In this document: piece by piece, positions 1-11,260 of the stretch
Position numbering within the stretch: the stretch's first letter is position 1
How the letters are laid out: each line of letters starts with the position of its first letter
From: Cladosporium sp. IMV 00045
Lineage: Eukaryota > Ascomycota > Dothideomycetes > Cladosporiales > Cladosporiaceae
Direction of reading: 5' to 3'
DNA length: 61,207 nucleotides
NCBI GenBank assembly: GCA_001931905.2
Contig: MSJI02000782.1
Coordinates: 1 to 61,207, forward strand
Translations under genes and position numbers: made by a program
Notes under the pieces: generated by a model
The model's database searches: none
What the model was told of the DNA's origin: nothing
What the model saw: the letters and a program-made list of their open reading frames with translations, nothing else

Positions 1-2646
1 GCTGCGCACGCTGATCAGGTGCGCTTGCGAGCAGCACTTGCAAAGGCCGCGCCTCGTGGTAGCATCAGCGCTAGCGAAGAGAAGGCGCTCGCGGCCCAAA
101 TCGCAAAAGAGAAATACCTGGCCAAAGTAGCGGCGGCATGCGCGGAGGAGGTTGCGCGCGCAAAGCGCATTGCCGAGGAGGTTAAAGAGAGGAAGTTGGC
201 GGATGAGACGCGTGCGAGACTGGAGATGGAGGAGCGTCATGCGGAGGCTGAGAAGAGGCGTGCGGAATATCAGAGGAATATGCAGGAGAGGAGAGCTAGG
301 AGGGCGGACAGTGCTGAGAAGAAGCTGGCTGTCGTCGAAGAGGATGTCTCTGTGGAGGCCGCGGAGGAAGCCATCGTGGATGATCTGGAGAATCTTGCTG
401 TCATGGACGAAGAGACCGCTGCAAGACGGATTCAGAGGGCTTGGAAGCTGAGTGCGAGGAGGGCCGTGTTGAATGCATTCTTGAAGTTGAACTTCAACAC
501 CGAACGGATAAAGAACGACGATTTCGACGAGCTGACATTGTTTGTTGCAAATCCCAAGGTGATCTCTGCAACGACCGATCTCCTCACGCAACTTGGACTC
601 CAACAACCGAATGACGAGAACGCGCCTCTGAATACTCGCACCTTCCTGAGTGCGTACATGCTGGCTGGCCATCCCGCGGCTGTTCTGAACAACAGGAACG
701 GCGCACAGGAACAGGACTTGATATCCAAGGCGAACAATCTCACAGCTGGCTTTGAGTTCACCCTTGGACGTCTGGCTGCATGGAACAGTTACTCACCGCA
801 TCCTAATCAACAGGAGACGCTATCCCAGACTTATACTGCATACACCTCTGCGTTCGCCGCCTGGCGAGTACAGGACTCTTCCGTTCTGATCGAAGGCATG
901 GTGGCATCCTTCGTGGAATTAGATGCCATCTGGCAAATGGTCAAGGATGATTCGCGCGGCGATGTTGCCAGCGATTACCGCCAGGGCATCCGTGACAACC
1001 AAGTCAAGCTACTCAGCAGAATCCAAAAGTTGGCCGGTAGAGACCGAGCAGATGCGCTTATAAAGAAAGCCATTCGTGAGAGCCGCAGGAGGCGACCCAA
1101 GAGGCGTGCAGTGGCTGAAGTGCGCCCTCGCGGCGTGGAGGCTGGCCCAGAGACCGGGGCTGTCGTCCAGCAAAGCGAGGACGACGTGCCAGCTAGTCCC
1201 CTCCCAGAGGATGAACCATCCCAACGCTCTGGTCAGCTCAGCAGACTTTTCACTACTATGCCCACAAACCGGGTCCTGACCCATGAGCTGGCTGTGGACA
1301 AGGACTTCAAGCTGGAAGAAGACAAGGCGAATTCGGAGCTCAGAGACCAAGTCTACAGGTCTATTTGTGACAACATGAAACATGCCTTTGAGATGGGACA
1401 AGGCGCCGTGTGGACAGTTTCCGCTGCCGAGAATTTACGAGAGAAGCTCCTCCGCATGCTGAAGCCTGGGAATAGCATGTACAATCTCATCAGTGAGACG
1501 CTGGATTTAGAGCAGATTGCTCAGCAGTGTCAGGCTGGCTTGTTCAGCTATGACGGTTTCTTCAGCTTCATGGCCGGCATCTTGCCAAAACTCTGTGCTC
1601 CCTATCGGGACGAAGAAGTTAAGAAACTCTCAGACGAGCTACAAGGGAGCGCCGCTATGGAAGGCGTCGCCGATGAGCTCTCAATCATGATCGAGAAGCT
1701 TTTCCGCTTGCTTCGAATGGTCGACAGCCTTTCTCTCGATTACTCCAATTTCATGCTCATGAACGCCGCTCCAACTTTGATTCGCGAATCAGCCGGCTAC
1801 GAGAAGCGCCACTTCGCCATGGACCTCGAGTCTGGCAAGATCACCCTCGAACGCACCCGCGCCTTCTGGAACAATGCAGAAAACCTTCTCGTCGCCGAGG
1901 CAGACCGCCGCGACCCAGAAGCCATCCGACGACCAGAAGACCGCCCCACCCCAGATAAGATCTACTCAAAAGCCCTCGTCGACCTCGCCATCTCACCCGC
2001 TCCTCTCACAGACGAAGACGTCCCCGAAACCCTCGCCCTAGACACCACTCGCCTTCGTCGCTTCCGCGCCGAATCGCTCCGCATAGCCGTCATAGGCGCC
2101 CTCTTCCTCACGGCCAAAAACCTCCTCAAACGCGACGTGCGCAGCCAGTGGAGAAACGAAGCCACGCGCCTCTGGGCCCTGCTCGCTGCCGAATCCTACA
2201 CTCCCACGTCCACTCCCTCTTCCACCTCGTCCTTGGAACAAGAAGAAGAACCCACCCCCTCCCCCGCCGAAAAAGCCACCTCCATCCTCTCCTCCGCCCA
2301 CAACATGCCGCCCTCGACAAAATCCCACCTGGCATCCACCACCGCGCGCTTCTTCGCGCAAGCGGGCGCCAACCGCCTCTCCGACCCCGTGCTGAAAGTC
2401 CTCTTCCAGCGCCTGAAGTCGCACGTGTTTATGCGTCTTTCGGCTGGCAGCACGGCGGAGCGGGTGCGCGCCGCGAGCTCCGCGCAGGAGACTTTGGCCG
2501 CTTGTGGGCTGGCGGAGTTTGGTGGGCGGGTTGCGGAGATTGTTGAGGGGTTGGAGAGGGTGAGGGAGGTGGATTTGGGGAGCCATGGGAGGTGGTATGA
2601 GGAGGTTGCGGAGGGGGAGAGTGAGGAGGAGGATGAGGGGGAGTGA
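1..2646 (+). CDS. TCP11/SOK1-family protein, 5' end outside window
   Basis: The frame is open from base 1, so the first GTG in frame (base 19) is not the start and the gene begins upstream; 881 residues are visible. Residues about 20-120 are a charged Glu/Lys/Arg/Ala-rich helix, probably coiled coil. An IQ-like motif (AARRIQRAWKLSARR) follows near residue 140. The rest, from the block around VLTHELAVDKDF onward, has the helical TCP11 pattern, including YRSICDNMKHAFEMG and DLEQIAQQCQAGLFSYDGFF. The family member in yeast, Sok1, suppresses loss of protein kinase A, and mammalian TCP11 acts in cAMP signalling, so a signalling role is inferred. An Arg/Pro patch (RESRRRRPKRRA) and a Ser/Thr/Pro/Glu-rich insert near residue 735 look disordered. 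The acidic tail ends at TGA 2644-2646. No intron is needed in the visible part. Confidence 0.85.
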   Translation, partial: AAHADQVRLRAALAKAAPRGSISASEEKALAAQIAKEKYLAKVAAACAEEVARAKRIAEEVKERKLADETRARLEMEERHAEAEKRRAEYQRNMQERRARRADSAEKKLAVVEEDVSVEAAEEAIVDDLENLAVMDEETAARRIQRAWKLSARRAVLNAFLKLNFNTERIKNDDFDELTLFVANPKVISATTDLLTQLGLQQPNDENAPLNTRTFLSAYMLAGHPAAVLNNRNGAQEQDLISKANNLTAGFEFTLGRLAAWNSYSPHPNQQETLSQTYTAYTSAFAAWRVQDSSVLIEGMVASFVELDAIWQMVKDDSRGDVASDYRQGIRDNQVKLLSRIQKLAGRDRADALIKKAIRESRRRRPKRRAVAEVRPRGVEAGPETGAVVQQSEDDVPASPLPEDEPSQRSGQLSRLFTTMPTNRVLTHELAVDKDFKLEEDKANSELRDQVYRSICDNMKHAFEMGQGAVWTVSAAENLREKLLRMLKPGNSMYNLISETLDLEQIAQQCQAGLFSYDGFFSFMAGILPKLCAPYRDEEVKKLSDELQGSAAMEGVADELSIMIEKLFRLLRMVDSLSLDYSNFMLMNAAPTLIRESAGYEKRHFAMDLESGKITLERTRAFWNNAENLLVAEADRRDPEAIRRPEDRPTPDKIYSKALVDLAISPAPLTDEDVPETLALDTTRLRRFRAESLRIAVIGALFLTAKNLLKRDVRSQWRNEATRLWALLAAESYTPTSTPSSTSSLEQEEEPTPSPAEKATSILSSAHNMPPSTKSHLASTTARFFAQAGANRLSDPVLKVLFQRLKSHVFMRLSAGSTAERVRAASSAQETLAACGLAEFGGRVAEIVEGLERVREVDLGSHGRWYEEVAEGESEEEDEGE

Positions 2647-3467
2647 GAGGGAGGGGGTTTTGAGTTGGTCTTTCGTTCAGCTTTTCCGTTTTATCGTTCT
2701 TCGGGGAGTTTTGGGGGGTTGAGCAGCTTGGTTGCCGGTCTGTTGGACTTTTCGTCGTTCGTTGCTGGACGCAGGTTACTGCTAGTCTTCGAAGAGATAT
2801 GTGTATCTCTCTTTCGCTTTTCTCCTCCTTCTTTCTATAGGATCATTTTAAATGATCACGCCTAGCTCCTAGCCCAGCTACGGGTTGTACGCCATTTCTG
2901 GTGTATTAGCGTTCCTTCACATCCTCCATTCCTGTTTGACAGACTGACAGACAGGCGGGCAGGCTTCCCTCGATCGTCCGCGAGCCAAATGCGAGAATGG
3001 AGGGAGTTGTGAAGTGTCTTCGGTCTTCGGGTGGAGGAAAGCTGGATGGGACACATGATGTTGTTTGTGTTTGCTTGATAGGTATTTGGTAACACAGGAC
3101 CGGCTTCGTTTTGGAAATCACACCTTTTCTGATTCGTGCCTTCTTTTTTCCCCCTGTGTTTCTATATCAATTGTGCCACGTGGACTTCGTGAGAAACATG
3201 AAGTGTATGCCTTACAGTGGGTGGCTTCAGTAGTCGACATATTGATCAACATGACATTGCTTTCAAGGTGGATTCAAGTTCTTTCTGCTTCTCTCCTGCC
3301 GTGATGTACATTCTGCGTTTCACCTGGAGGAAGGAGGAAGGAGATTGACGAATAAAAGACTTGACGAACATAAAAATTAAAAAGAGCACAAAAACGCCTT
3401 GCTAATTACAATACGATGATGTGTAGCCCCGAAAACATGCTCGTACGAAAAACCCGACCTTTATCCA

Positions 3468-3507
<40 letters not shown>

Positions 3508-3680
3508 GCCCACGTTATGATGTGCAACACCAACACTAAAATATGCATATTCACATGCCCTGACACGCCTTGCCTTTCCCCATGATGTGAAGAGAATGTC
3601 TGGAAATTTCACAAGCCGCCTTGACGTATCCAGGAATTTCTCGATTATCCCAATGCTACGTCTCTTAGATCTTACATCTC
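2647..3680. other. Convergent 3' intergenic region with a poly-A tract
   Basis: Lies between the 3' ends of the TCP11-like gene (+) and the PLC-like gene (-). It is T-rich just after the first stop and contains an uninterrupted run of 38 A at 3469-3506. The small open frames here have no recognisable protein character. Confidence 0.7.
3469..3506. repeat. Homopolymer A38 tract
   Basis: Thirty-eight consecutive A, followed by CGCCCACG. No adjacent reading frame resembles a reverse transcriptase or processed gene copy, so a simple mononucleotide repeat is the plain reading. On the minus strand it would be a T-tract about 175-210 bp beyond the PLC-like stop codon. Confidence 0.9.
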
Positions 3681-5256
3681 TCACCAAGCAATTCCTACAG
3701 CAAACAGAGCCGCAGCACCCAGTGCGACAGCGCTGACTTTTGCCACGGAAGCTGGGTTCCGCGCTTCGGCGCCGCAGCAGGGGCGGTTGTAGGTGACGTT
3801 GTTCCAGCGGGCGGCGACTTCGAAGACGGAGCCGGGGGCGGGGTCGCCTCGGTTGTAGTAGTCGACTAGGAGGAAGTTGGGGGGAGCGCCGTGGTCGTCT
3901 GGGAATGGTGGGTTAGTTTTTGCTTTGATAGGGAAGGGTGTGAAGGGAGGTGACTTACTGGAACAGTTCAGAGCCATGGCGCCGAGCTGGCCGGTCATTT
4001 CGAACTTTCCGTTCGTGTTGTTGATTTGCGCCGTGTTAGGAAGCAGGATCGCGCCATCACCGCCGGTCAGAGCGCCCAGCTCGACGGCGACGTTGAGGTT
4101 GTGGTTGGCGATGTACATGAAATTCTTATGGGCGTCCTCAGGGTCGAGTCCGGGCGGGCGCTCGATGGTGCACGGGAACTCCGGGTCCTGGGGCGAGAAG
4201 GGCGTCTCCCACATATGCGTGAACTCCTCCAGAATGTAGGGCACGGAGTCCTGGTTGGCGTAGTAGTCCATGAACATGACGACGCGGTCGTTGTTGAGGA
4301 TCATCTCGCCGAGCGTCGGCCAGTCGTCCTTGTGCATGGGCACCAAGGGCGGGGTGTAGAGGTAGGGCGCGATGCCAGAGTTTTGGATGGCGGGCACGAA
4401 GTCTTCCACGTACGCCAGGTCGGAGTTTCCGATCAGCATGGTCAGCACTTCGAAGGGGTTTTCGCGCAGCCAGCCCACGATGGTTTCGAGCTCGGATTGG
4501 AAGGTGCCTGCGTTGAGGAGGTCGCAGGACGTGTGGCAGTTGTAGAGGGTCTCGTTGATGTAGTGGACTTGACCCTGGACTGGGGTGGGGTTAGTATGTA
4601 TGGTGTGGGAGCGCAGTTGGGAAGAACATACGCATGCGAACACCATCGTTGAGCTGGTCAAGAATCGGCAGTTCTTGATTGCTTCCTGCGTTCCTGGGCA
4701 CGGAAAAGGCGGCGTTGTGAGCGCAGACCTCGGTGATGTTGCTGTATTTCCGATCGCAGAACTCCGGGTAGTTGTTGCAAGGGGCGGTATTGCTGGCGGC
4801 AGGAGCGCTGGTTGTTCCGGTCGCGGTCATGGTACGGTTACCGCCGATTCTCGTCAACTCATCGGTATTCGTGGTTCGCGTGATTTGCGAGTCGCTAGTA
4901 GCGGAGGCGGTGCCATTCTCTGAGTTGAGGGTAAGAGTCCTGTCGCCGGACACATAAATCTTTGGAGCTGTGGAGGTGACGGTCTGCTGCCCGGAGCGAG
5001 TGAGATATGTGTATTCTGAACCGGAGAAGTCGCTCACAGGGATGGTAGTGCTGATTGTGGAAAGATCGGAGTTGGTGAACGTGAAAGCTTGGTAATCTGA
5101 ACCGGTCTCGCTGGATGTTCCTGAAGATGTTGATGAAGAATCATCATCACCGGTTGCGGTAGCAGTTGTTGCAACATTAGTGCCAGTTCCAGTCTCATCT
5201 TGTGCTCTGACACCTAAGGCGGCGAGGCCCAAAAGCCATAAGGGTCGGGACAACAT
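3681..5256 (-). CDS. Secreted PI-PLC X-like phosphodiesterase
   Basis: Three exons: 5256-4632, 4579-3959 and 3898-3681 (487 aa). The start ATG at 5256 opens a signal peptide (MLSRPLWLLGLAALGVRAQ); in-frame codons upstream have no such character. Residues about 20-150 are Ser/Thr/Gly-rich and probably O-glycosylated. The PLC-like TIM-barrel domain follows: ITEVCAHNAAF carries the first catalytic-type His, and joining exons gives NDGVRMLQGQVHY with the second. ETLYNCHTSCDLLNAGTF and NPFEVLTMLIGN are typical of this fungal family. The C-terminus is hydrophobic after a small-residue stretch, compatible with a GPI anchor. The calcium-binding pocket of true PI-PLC is not clearly complete, so phospholipase activity is unproven. 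Intron 2 (3899-3958, 60 bp) is a multiple of three and contains no stop. Start is 1.4 kb from the divergent SUR7-like gene. Confidence 0.88.
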
Positions 5257-6692
5257 GGTCTGCTGTGATGCTCCAGAGGTGGACTTGTCGAAAGGGAGCA
5301 AGGCAAGCAGCAGGGGAAAGCAAGTACGGAGAGGACACAGGCCAAACAAGCCTCGTGGATGAGGATAAGTGGGACGCGAGGCGGATTAGATCTACAGGAA
5401 TCTGCTGCTAGTCGATGACAGAGGCGACCGCTTTCCCTTGGGTCGATGTGGACGCCAATAGATGGGCCGGTGGTTGTAATGGATTGAAACCCCAGACGGG
5501 CAGCAGCGGCTAGGAGGCAAAGAGACTCTTCATTTTCCCCAATTGAAGGCCCGTGTCGAGATGCGATATGACGTTGGATGCACCGGCAATCCCTAAAAAT
5601 GGGCCCATGTCCAAAGCTTCCGCGCAGCCTCGGGCGAGGGACGAGAGACGACGCCACGCAAGCAGAAACGTCTCCGCGGCGGCACACGTCGATTGAAGGT
5701 CTGGCCGAAGTGCGCGGACGTGTGCGGATGCATAGAAGTTGGTTAGTCGAGTTTGTTTTCTGCCATGTCCTTGGGAGGCTGAAACTAGCACAACGCTCCG
5801 CGCGATGCACACTCCCCATCAATCTTCAGTGCTTTGTTGGGTAATAAGAGAGAAGAACAAGTGAGAGAGCAAGTGCCCGGAGACACATCCGCGGAAGGGT
5901 CTGTCCTTGGCCAGCCCTCAATCAATTTCAATCAATTTGATTCACAGACTCGACGGACTAGAAGCAATTCAGTAGTCAGATTCCATGGGCCGATCTATCC
6001 AAGCCTGCGGTGAGCCTCGCGCTCGTTCGCTCCGAGAGCGAATCAAAGGAAGATGATCCCCGGTTAATCCCAAGGCGGGAATTAGGCTCTGCCTAGCCTT
6101 TGCCGCTATTCCAACGCCCCTTCCGCAGGAGATCAAGGTGAGATGACGTTTCACCCCGTTTCTGTCGGGACAAGACTCTCGTCACTTTTTTCTCTCTGCA
6201 CCAGGCTCGCCAGGCTGGTGATATCGTCGCCCACATGCTTTGCATGCCATCACTGGCGTCGACGCGTATGCCCTTCCAAGGATTAGCTCCCACCAGCTAA
6301 ACAAAAGTCTCTGCCGCTCTCGAGCACTGGCACCACGTCAACGGATCATGTCGTCTTCGACAACGTCTGTGAACTAGCCCATAGATCATTCCCGCCCTAT
6401 CCCACTTCCTAGCTGCCCATCTGGCCCGTCTAGGTACTACACATTGGCCATTTGCTATCCACTGCTCAACAACCTGTTCTCCCTTCTCCATCCACCCTTT
6501 TGTCCCCTCTTGGCCCGGTCGGTAAGGCTTTCTTGCGGACTCTCTCGTCTTTGGGTCTCGGCCTCCCTCTACAGGGCTGTTGTTTGTTGCCTGCTGCCCT
6601 AAACTTCTGCATCATCGGGCCCTATCACTCCCACAACAACTTCTTCTACATCTCACGAGGTATACCGGCATCAACGTCAAACACCAGCCGCC
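5257..6692. other. Divergent promoter region, PLC-like / SUR7-like
   Basis: No supported gene. A 10-bp direct repeat (CAATCAATTT twice) occurs at about 5919-5938. Pyrimidine-rich stretches at about 6470-6560 precede the SUR7-like start, as is common in fungal promoters and leaders. Confidence 0.6.
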
Positions 6693-7718
6693 ATGTTCGG
6701 CCGCCAGAAGTCGGATCCAGGGTCTGACCGCACCCTCACCAACGACAATGGCACTGCCCAACCCTCCAAATGGCAAATCAAACGAGCAACCAGGCCCCGT
6801 TTCGTCTGGGCTCTCATTGCAGCTCTTCTACTCCTCATCTCCGTCATCTTCATGATCCTCGTCGAAGTCGGCAACATCGGCGACCGCGCCGTCTCCCGCG
6901 ATACCTACTTCATCAACCTCGACCTCTCCAACATCGTTCCCGTCAGCGTACCCAATGCCGTCCTCATCAACTCCATCGCCCAGACTCTGGGTCTGAACGA
7001 TTTCTACCGCGTGGGACTGTGGAATTACTGTGCAGGGAACATTGGCGAGGGCATCATAACATGCTCCAAGCCGCAGACCATGTGGTGGTTCAACCCCGTG
7101 GAAATCATCCAGAGCCAACTTCTCGCCGGCGCCAGTAGTAAGTCAACCACCATTCTCTCATCCCCACCCCACTTTGTAAGCACCTCGAGCTAACCCCTCT
7201 CCCCCCCACCAGTCGCCCTCCCCGCCGAAGTCAACGACATCCTCGACATCATCCGCCTCGTCTCGAACTGGATGTTCGCACTCTTCCTGGCCGGCGCCTG
7301 CCTCAGCACCATAATGATCCCCATCCTTCTCCTCACAATCTACTCTCGCTGGGCCACGCTGGCCATCACAATCTTCACCTTCCTGGCCGCGCTCTTCACC
7401 ACCGTCGCGACAATCCTCGCAACCGCCATGTTCATCATCATGCAGAACGCCATCACGTCCGTCGACCAGCTGAACATCGAAGGCCAGATCGGCACGCAAA
7501 TGTTCGCTTTCATGTGGATCGCGGCGGTTTGTGGGATTCTGGCCTGGCTCATCACGCTCGGCCAGTGCTGTTGCTGCGCGAGTCGGAGGGATGTCAAGAG
7601 GGGCAAGAAGAGGGGGAGTAAAGCCGCTTGGGGCTCGGAGGGCGCGCAGGCGGTGGATTTCAGTGAGAAGAGGGAGGCGAGGAGGGGGTGGTTTGGGAAG
7701 AAGAGGAGCTCGGGATGA
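6693..7718 (+). CDS. SUR7/PalI-type four-helix membrane protein
   Basis: Two exons, 6693-7137 and 7213-7718 (316 aa), joined at GASS-I-ALPAEV. The first membrane segment is WALIAALLLLISVIFMILV near residues 30-55. A long extracellular loop carries the claudin-like signature GLWNYC...ITC, diagnostic of the SUR7/PalI superfamily. Three further hydrophobic segments follow in exon 2 (around WMFALFLAGACLS, LAITIFTFLAALFTTV and MFAFMWIAAVCGILAWLI). A cytoplasmic Cys cluster (CCCCA) and a basic tail come last. Family members sit in plasma-membrane eisosome/MCC patches or sense ambient pH (PalI); which applies here cannot be told. The Cys cluster just inside the last helix is a likely palmitoylation site (inference). 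Confidence 0.88.
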
Positions 7719-8758
7719 GGTGGATTTTTGAATGGTGATATTTTGAGGAGGGATATTTTTATTTCTGGTTTTCGTTCTTCTTCCTCTTGGAAAGTTTCGT
7801 TTTGCTTTGCCTGGATCAGCACTGGACCGCATATTCTTTTGAAAACTAGAAGAGGAGGGTCTTCGCTATCTCTTTTTTCTCTCACTGTTTTGGGCTAGAA
7901 TGTTTTGGGTTATCTTCGGATTTTCTTCTTTCTCTTTTTGGAAGCATTAGCGATGGCGTTATTTCCCGTCTCATTCACTTTTTCCTCCTTTCCTACAACA
8001 GATCATCTCTCTCCTTTCTCTTTCTTCTAGTAACGAACGCCCTGGAACGGCCAGCAGAAAGACCAACTTCTACATGTTGGTCCTAGAAAGAAAGAGGGAA
8101 AAAGTGGAAATACTGTTCATATATGTACCCTATGTGATTATGGATGGAGATAGGCAGATCAGGCTCGCCTATAACAAAGGAAAGAAAAAGAAATGTTGGT
8201 CAAGAAAGCTTTTGCCTTTAGGGAAACATATTGAGTATAGCTGTGCCCTTATCATTATCTCAAGTAAGCCCAATGACCTGTTCATGTTTCTTTTGTTGAA
8301 AACTCGAAAGATGACATGCCAACGAAGGACACTCTGTTGTTGAACCTGTTCTAGTACTCTCATCAACAGTGAAATACCCAAAAACACTAACCTTTTCAAC
8401 CTCAATTGGAGTTGAATCTTTGGCCCGAAAGATAGTCGTGACCCGAGGATGAGCGGGTCTTGGTGCCGAGATGTTGAATAGACGTAACCGACGCGTGGAG
8501 TAAAAGCTGGAGGAGTTGAGGTGGAGGCGTTTGAGGGAAGATTGGTACCTCACTCATCTTGCGACTCAATTCGATTGTCACTAACATTGCCAGATCGATT
8601 AGACTGATAGCATGCTTTGGGTTGGAAAGTGACTTGATTTGATACAACTGATCTAGACTCAATCGATCCATTCCATCTCAAGAAATTGGGTCCCCCAAGG
8701 GCATTGGGACGAGAAAACATCAACTACATATACTCATAACTCACTCAACAAACCGACA
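7719..8758. other. Intergenic, 3' of SUR7-like gene
   Basis: T-rich stretch over about 7730-8030, then low-complexity AT-rich sequence and the promoter of the MmgE/PrpD gene. No supportable gene. Confidence 0.6.
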
Positions 8759-10135
8759 ATGGCAACCCAAACCCTAGCCAACTGGGCAACAAATCTCTCA
8801 CCCTCCCACCTCCCCTCGTCAGTCTCCCACGCCGCCCTAAGATCCCTCTACAACTACATCGGCTGCACAATCGGCGGCTCCAACCACCCAACCGTAACCA
8901 AAGCCCACGCCGCCCTCTCCCCCTTCTTCGGCCCGCCAACATCCACCCTCTTCGGCACCCGCAACCCCCAAACCACAGACGCCCAACACGCCGCTCTCCT
9001 AAACGGCATCGCCTCCCACGTCCACGACTACGACGACACCCACCTCGCCACGATCATCCACCCCACCGGTCCCGTGGCGTCTGCTCTGCTAGCTTACATC
9101 GAACACTGCAGCTCCCAAGGAAACCCACCCCTCACGGGCCCCGAACTCCTAACAGCTCTCACCGCCGGCATCGAAGCAAGCACCAAACTCGGCCTCGCCG
9201 TCTGGCCATCCCACTACGATGTAGGTTGGCACATTACCTCCACGACAGGCAGCATCGGCGCCGCCGTAGCAGTGGGAAAAGCCATGAACCTGTCTTCTTC
9301 GCAGATGACGCACGCCATTGGTTTGGCTGCCGTGCAAGTCACGGGTTTGCGCGAGATGTTCGGCAGTGATACGAAATCTTTCCATCCTGGACGAGCGGCG
9401 CAGAGTGGGCTTTTAGCTGCGCTATTGGCGGAGAAGGGGTTTACGAGTTCCGAGGCGGCGTTGGAGGCGAAGAGGGGATGGGGGGAGGTTGTTAATGCTT
9501 CTGCTGGTGCTGGTGGAGGGAGGGAGTTAGAGAGGTTTGTGGGAGAGTTAGGGACGGTGTGGGAGGTGGAGAGGAATGCGTTTAAGCCTTTTCCGTGCGG
9601 GATTGTTTGTCATCCTGTTATTGATGGGTGCATACAGTTGCATGATGAGATGAGGGGTCTGGGAGTAAGTATCGATGAGGTGAAGGAGGTGGATGCGAGG
9701 GTTCATCCGCTTGTTTTGGAGTTGACGGCGAAGAGGAAGCCGAGGGATGGGTTGGAAGGCAAGTTTTCTGTTTTCCATGGTGGGGCGGTGGGGTTGTTGC
9801 TTGGTAAGGCGGGGCCGGCGGAATATGCTGATGAGGTTGTGGTGAGTGATGAGGTTGTTGCTTTGAGGGATAGGATTCATGCTAGGTCTGATAAATCACT
9901 GAGGTCTGATGAGGCGGTTTTGAAGGTGACATTGGCGGATGGGAGGGTTTTGGAGAAACGTGTTGTGCATGCGATTGGGTCGCTGGAAGTTCCCATGAGC
10001 GATGAGCAGCTTACGAGGAAGTTTGTTGATCAGGCCAGTCTTGTGCTGGGAGATGAAGAGGCGAAGAAGGCTAGTGAGGCTGCTTGGGCTATGGGCGATG
10101 CACCGGATGTTGGTGCAGTCATCAGAACGCTTTGA
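8759..10135 (+). CDS. MmgE/PrpD family (cis-aconitate decarboxylase-like)
   Basis: Single-exon frame of 458 aa, the usual family length. The family holds 2-methylcitrate dehydratase (PrpD) and cis-aconitate decarboxylase (CadA/IRG1, making itaconate). The N-terminal helical domain contains HVHDYDDTHLATIIHPTGP, with the Asp/Thr/His active-site pattern. GWHITSTTGSIGAAVA supplies the next His, and SDTKSFHPGRAAQSG the conserved Lys/His region. The C-terminal lid domain includes AFKPFPCGIVCHPVIDG. The substrate cannot be assigned between methylcitrate, cis-aconitate and another hydroxy acid. There is no clear mitochondrial presequence, which argues weakly against the propionate-pathway enzyme. It is convergent with the CMD-like gene, whose stop lies 228 bp away. 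Confidence 0.88.
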   Translation: MATQTLANWATNLSPSHLPSSVSHAALRSLYNYIGCTIGGSNHPTVTKAHAALSPFFGPPTSTLFGTRNPQTTDAQHAALLNGIASHVHDYDDTHLATIIHPTGPVASALLAYIEHCSSQGNPPLTGPELLTALTAGIEASTKLGLAVWPSHYDVGWHITSTTGSIGAAVAVGKAMNLSSSQMTHAIGLAAVQVTGLREMFGSDTKSFHPGRAAQSGLLAALLAEKGFTSSEAALEAKRGWGEVVNASAGAGGGRELERFVGELGTVWEVERNAFKPFPCGIVCHPVIDGCIQLHDEMRGLGVSIDEVKEVDARVHPLVLELTAKRKPRDGLEGKFSVFHGGAVGLLLGKAGPAEYADEVVVSDEVVALRDRIHARSDKSLRSDEAVLKVTLADGRVLEKRVVHAIGSLEVPMSDEQLTRKFVDQASLVLGDEEAKKASEAAWAMGDAPDVGAVIRTL

Positions 10136-10363
10136 TATAATCAACAATTGCCTTTTGGATGAGCATGACTGTTATGAAGTCTTTCCGATTGATCGGAATA
10201 AAAGGATCAACATGAAACTGCCCGGGCCTGGTCACATCAGGGAATTGTCTAACACACATGGAAGACACCATCTGATCGGAGTGAGCAAGTGTTCTGACAT
10301 TGCAATGCTGTGTTGATTATCCCGTCAAACATCGAGACTCTGAAGTTGAAACTATTCCCACGA

Positions 10364-11260
10364 TCAGATGACAACCTCATGCTCGATGTCCTTTACGCGT
10401 GGCACTCTAGTCAATTGCAAGCCACAGAAGGCTGCGACTTTCTCGATCTAAACCAACAATGTCAGTACGACTTCGAAACATCAACTTCCGAGGGAAACCT
10501 ACGCATTGCTGAATCGTCTCGACATCATCAAAGCTAACACCAATTCTCCTTGTACCCCTGAGATGCCACCCGGTCTCACGCGGGAGATTCTGGATCATGA
10601 TGCCACTCAGAACGACAAGTTCCGTATCCACGCCATCAAGGATCGTGTGGTCTGAGAGGTAGAGACCGTAGGTGATCTCGGTCGAGATCCATGCTGTGAG
10701 GTATCAGTAAAGAATTCCAAGAATTATCAGCAAGCTTGTCGTCCATACAGAAATCACGATGGGCTGCAAGCGCATTCTCAGTCGATTTGTGGTTGGCTTT
10801 GTAAATTTGGTCAAGCCAGTCGCGACCACGCTTGCGGTTTGCTTCGCCGGATGACCAATTCTCCCTAGACGGTGCTCGTCAGTGTTCATATCCGCACAGC
10901 ACAGGGGACTGGGGTAAGGTACCTCGAGAAAGAGTAATCTTTATCCTCTTCCCGCTCCACACCAGCAATTGAGAAGACAGCATCTATAGGCTTAGGCACG
11001 CCTACGACGGAGATGAGCTTGACGAGCACTTCTCGTAGCCTTCTGACCAGCGCTTGCCGCTGCTCAGGTGTGCTGTATTGTGGTCTGCTGATCAGGTGGA
11101 GGTAGAGTTCGGCTGCTAAGTCTGGGTGCCCGCCTCCGACGATAGCTGCGAGGGCCAAGATGAACCATTTGTCTGAGCCGAGGGTGTGTGATGGGAAGTG
11201 CTCTTCGATGGATTTGAAGAGGGACAGGGTTTCGTCTTTGGTGGGAGTGGTGAGAGACAT
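10364..11260 (-). CDS. Carboxymuconolactone decarboxylase/AhpD-like protein
   Basis: Four exons by frame continuity: 11260-10923, 10864-10749, 10693-10503 and 10447-10364 (242 aa). All joins use GT-AG introns and keep one frame. The first exon carries LGSDKWFILALAAIVGGGHPDLAAELYLHL, the helical start of fungal AhpD-fold proteins (split here only for description). The later block VVLSGIMIQNLPRETGWHLRGTRR, at about residues 170-195, is typical of fungal CMD-like sequences. The CxxC of peroxidase-type AhpD is absent, so alkylhydroperoxide reduction is unlikely; lactone decarboxylase or another role is open. The last exon is only 84 bp and ends EHEVVI. Convergent with MmgE/PrpD and divergent from the P-loop kinase. 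Confidence 0.75.

Noticed and set aside
3469..3506. Poly-A tail of a processed retrocopy
   Set aside because: No gene-like or retroelement sequence precedes the tract on either strand, and no target-site duplication was seen.
7158..7832. 224-codon minus-strand frame opposite the SUR7-like gene
   Set aside because: Mirror of a GC-biased coding exon; composition is Asp/Glu/Arg-rich without domain, and the plus strand has a clear membrane protein.
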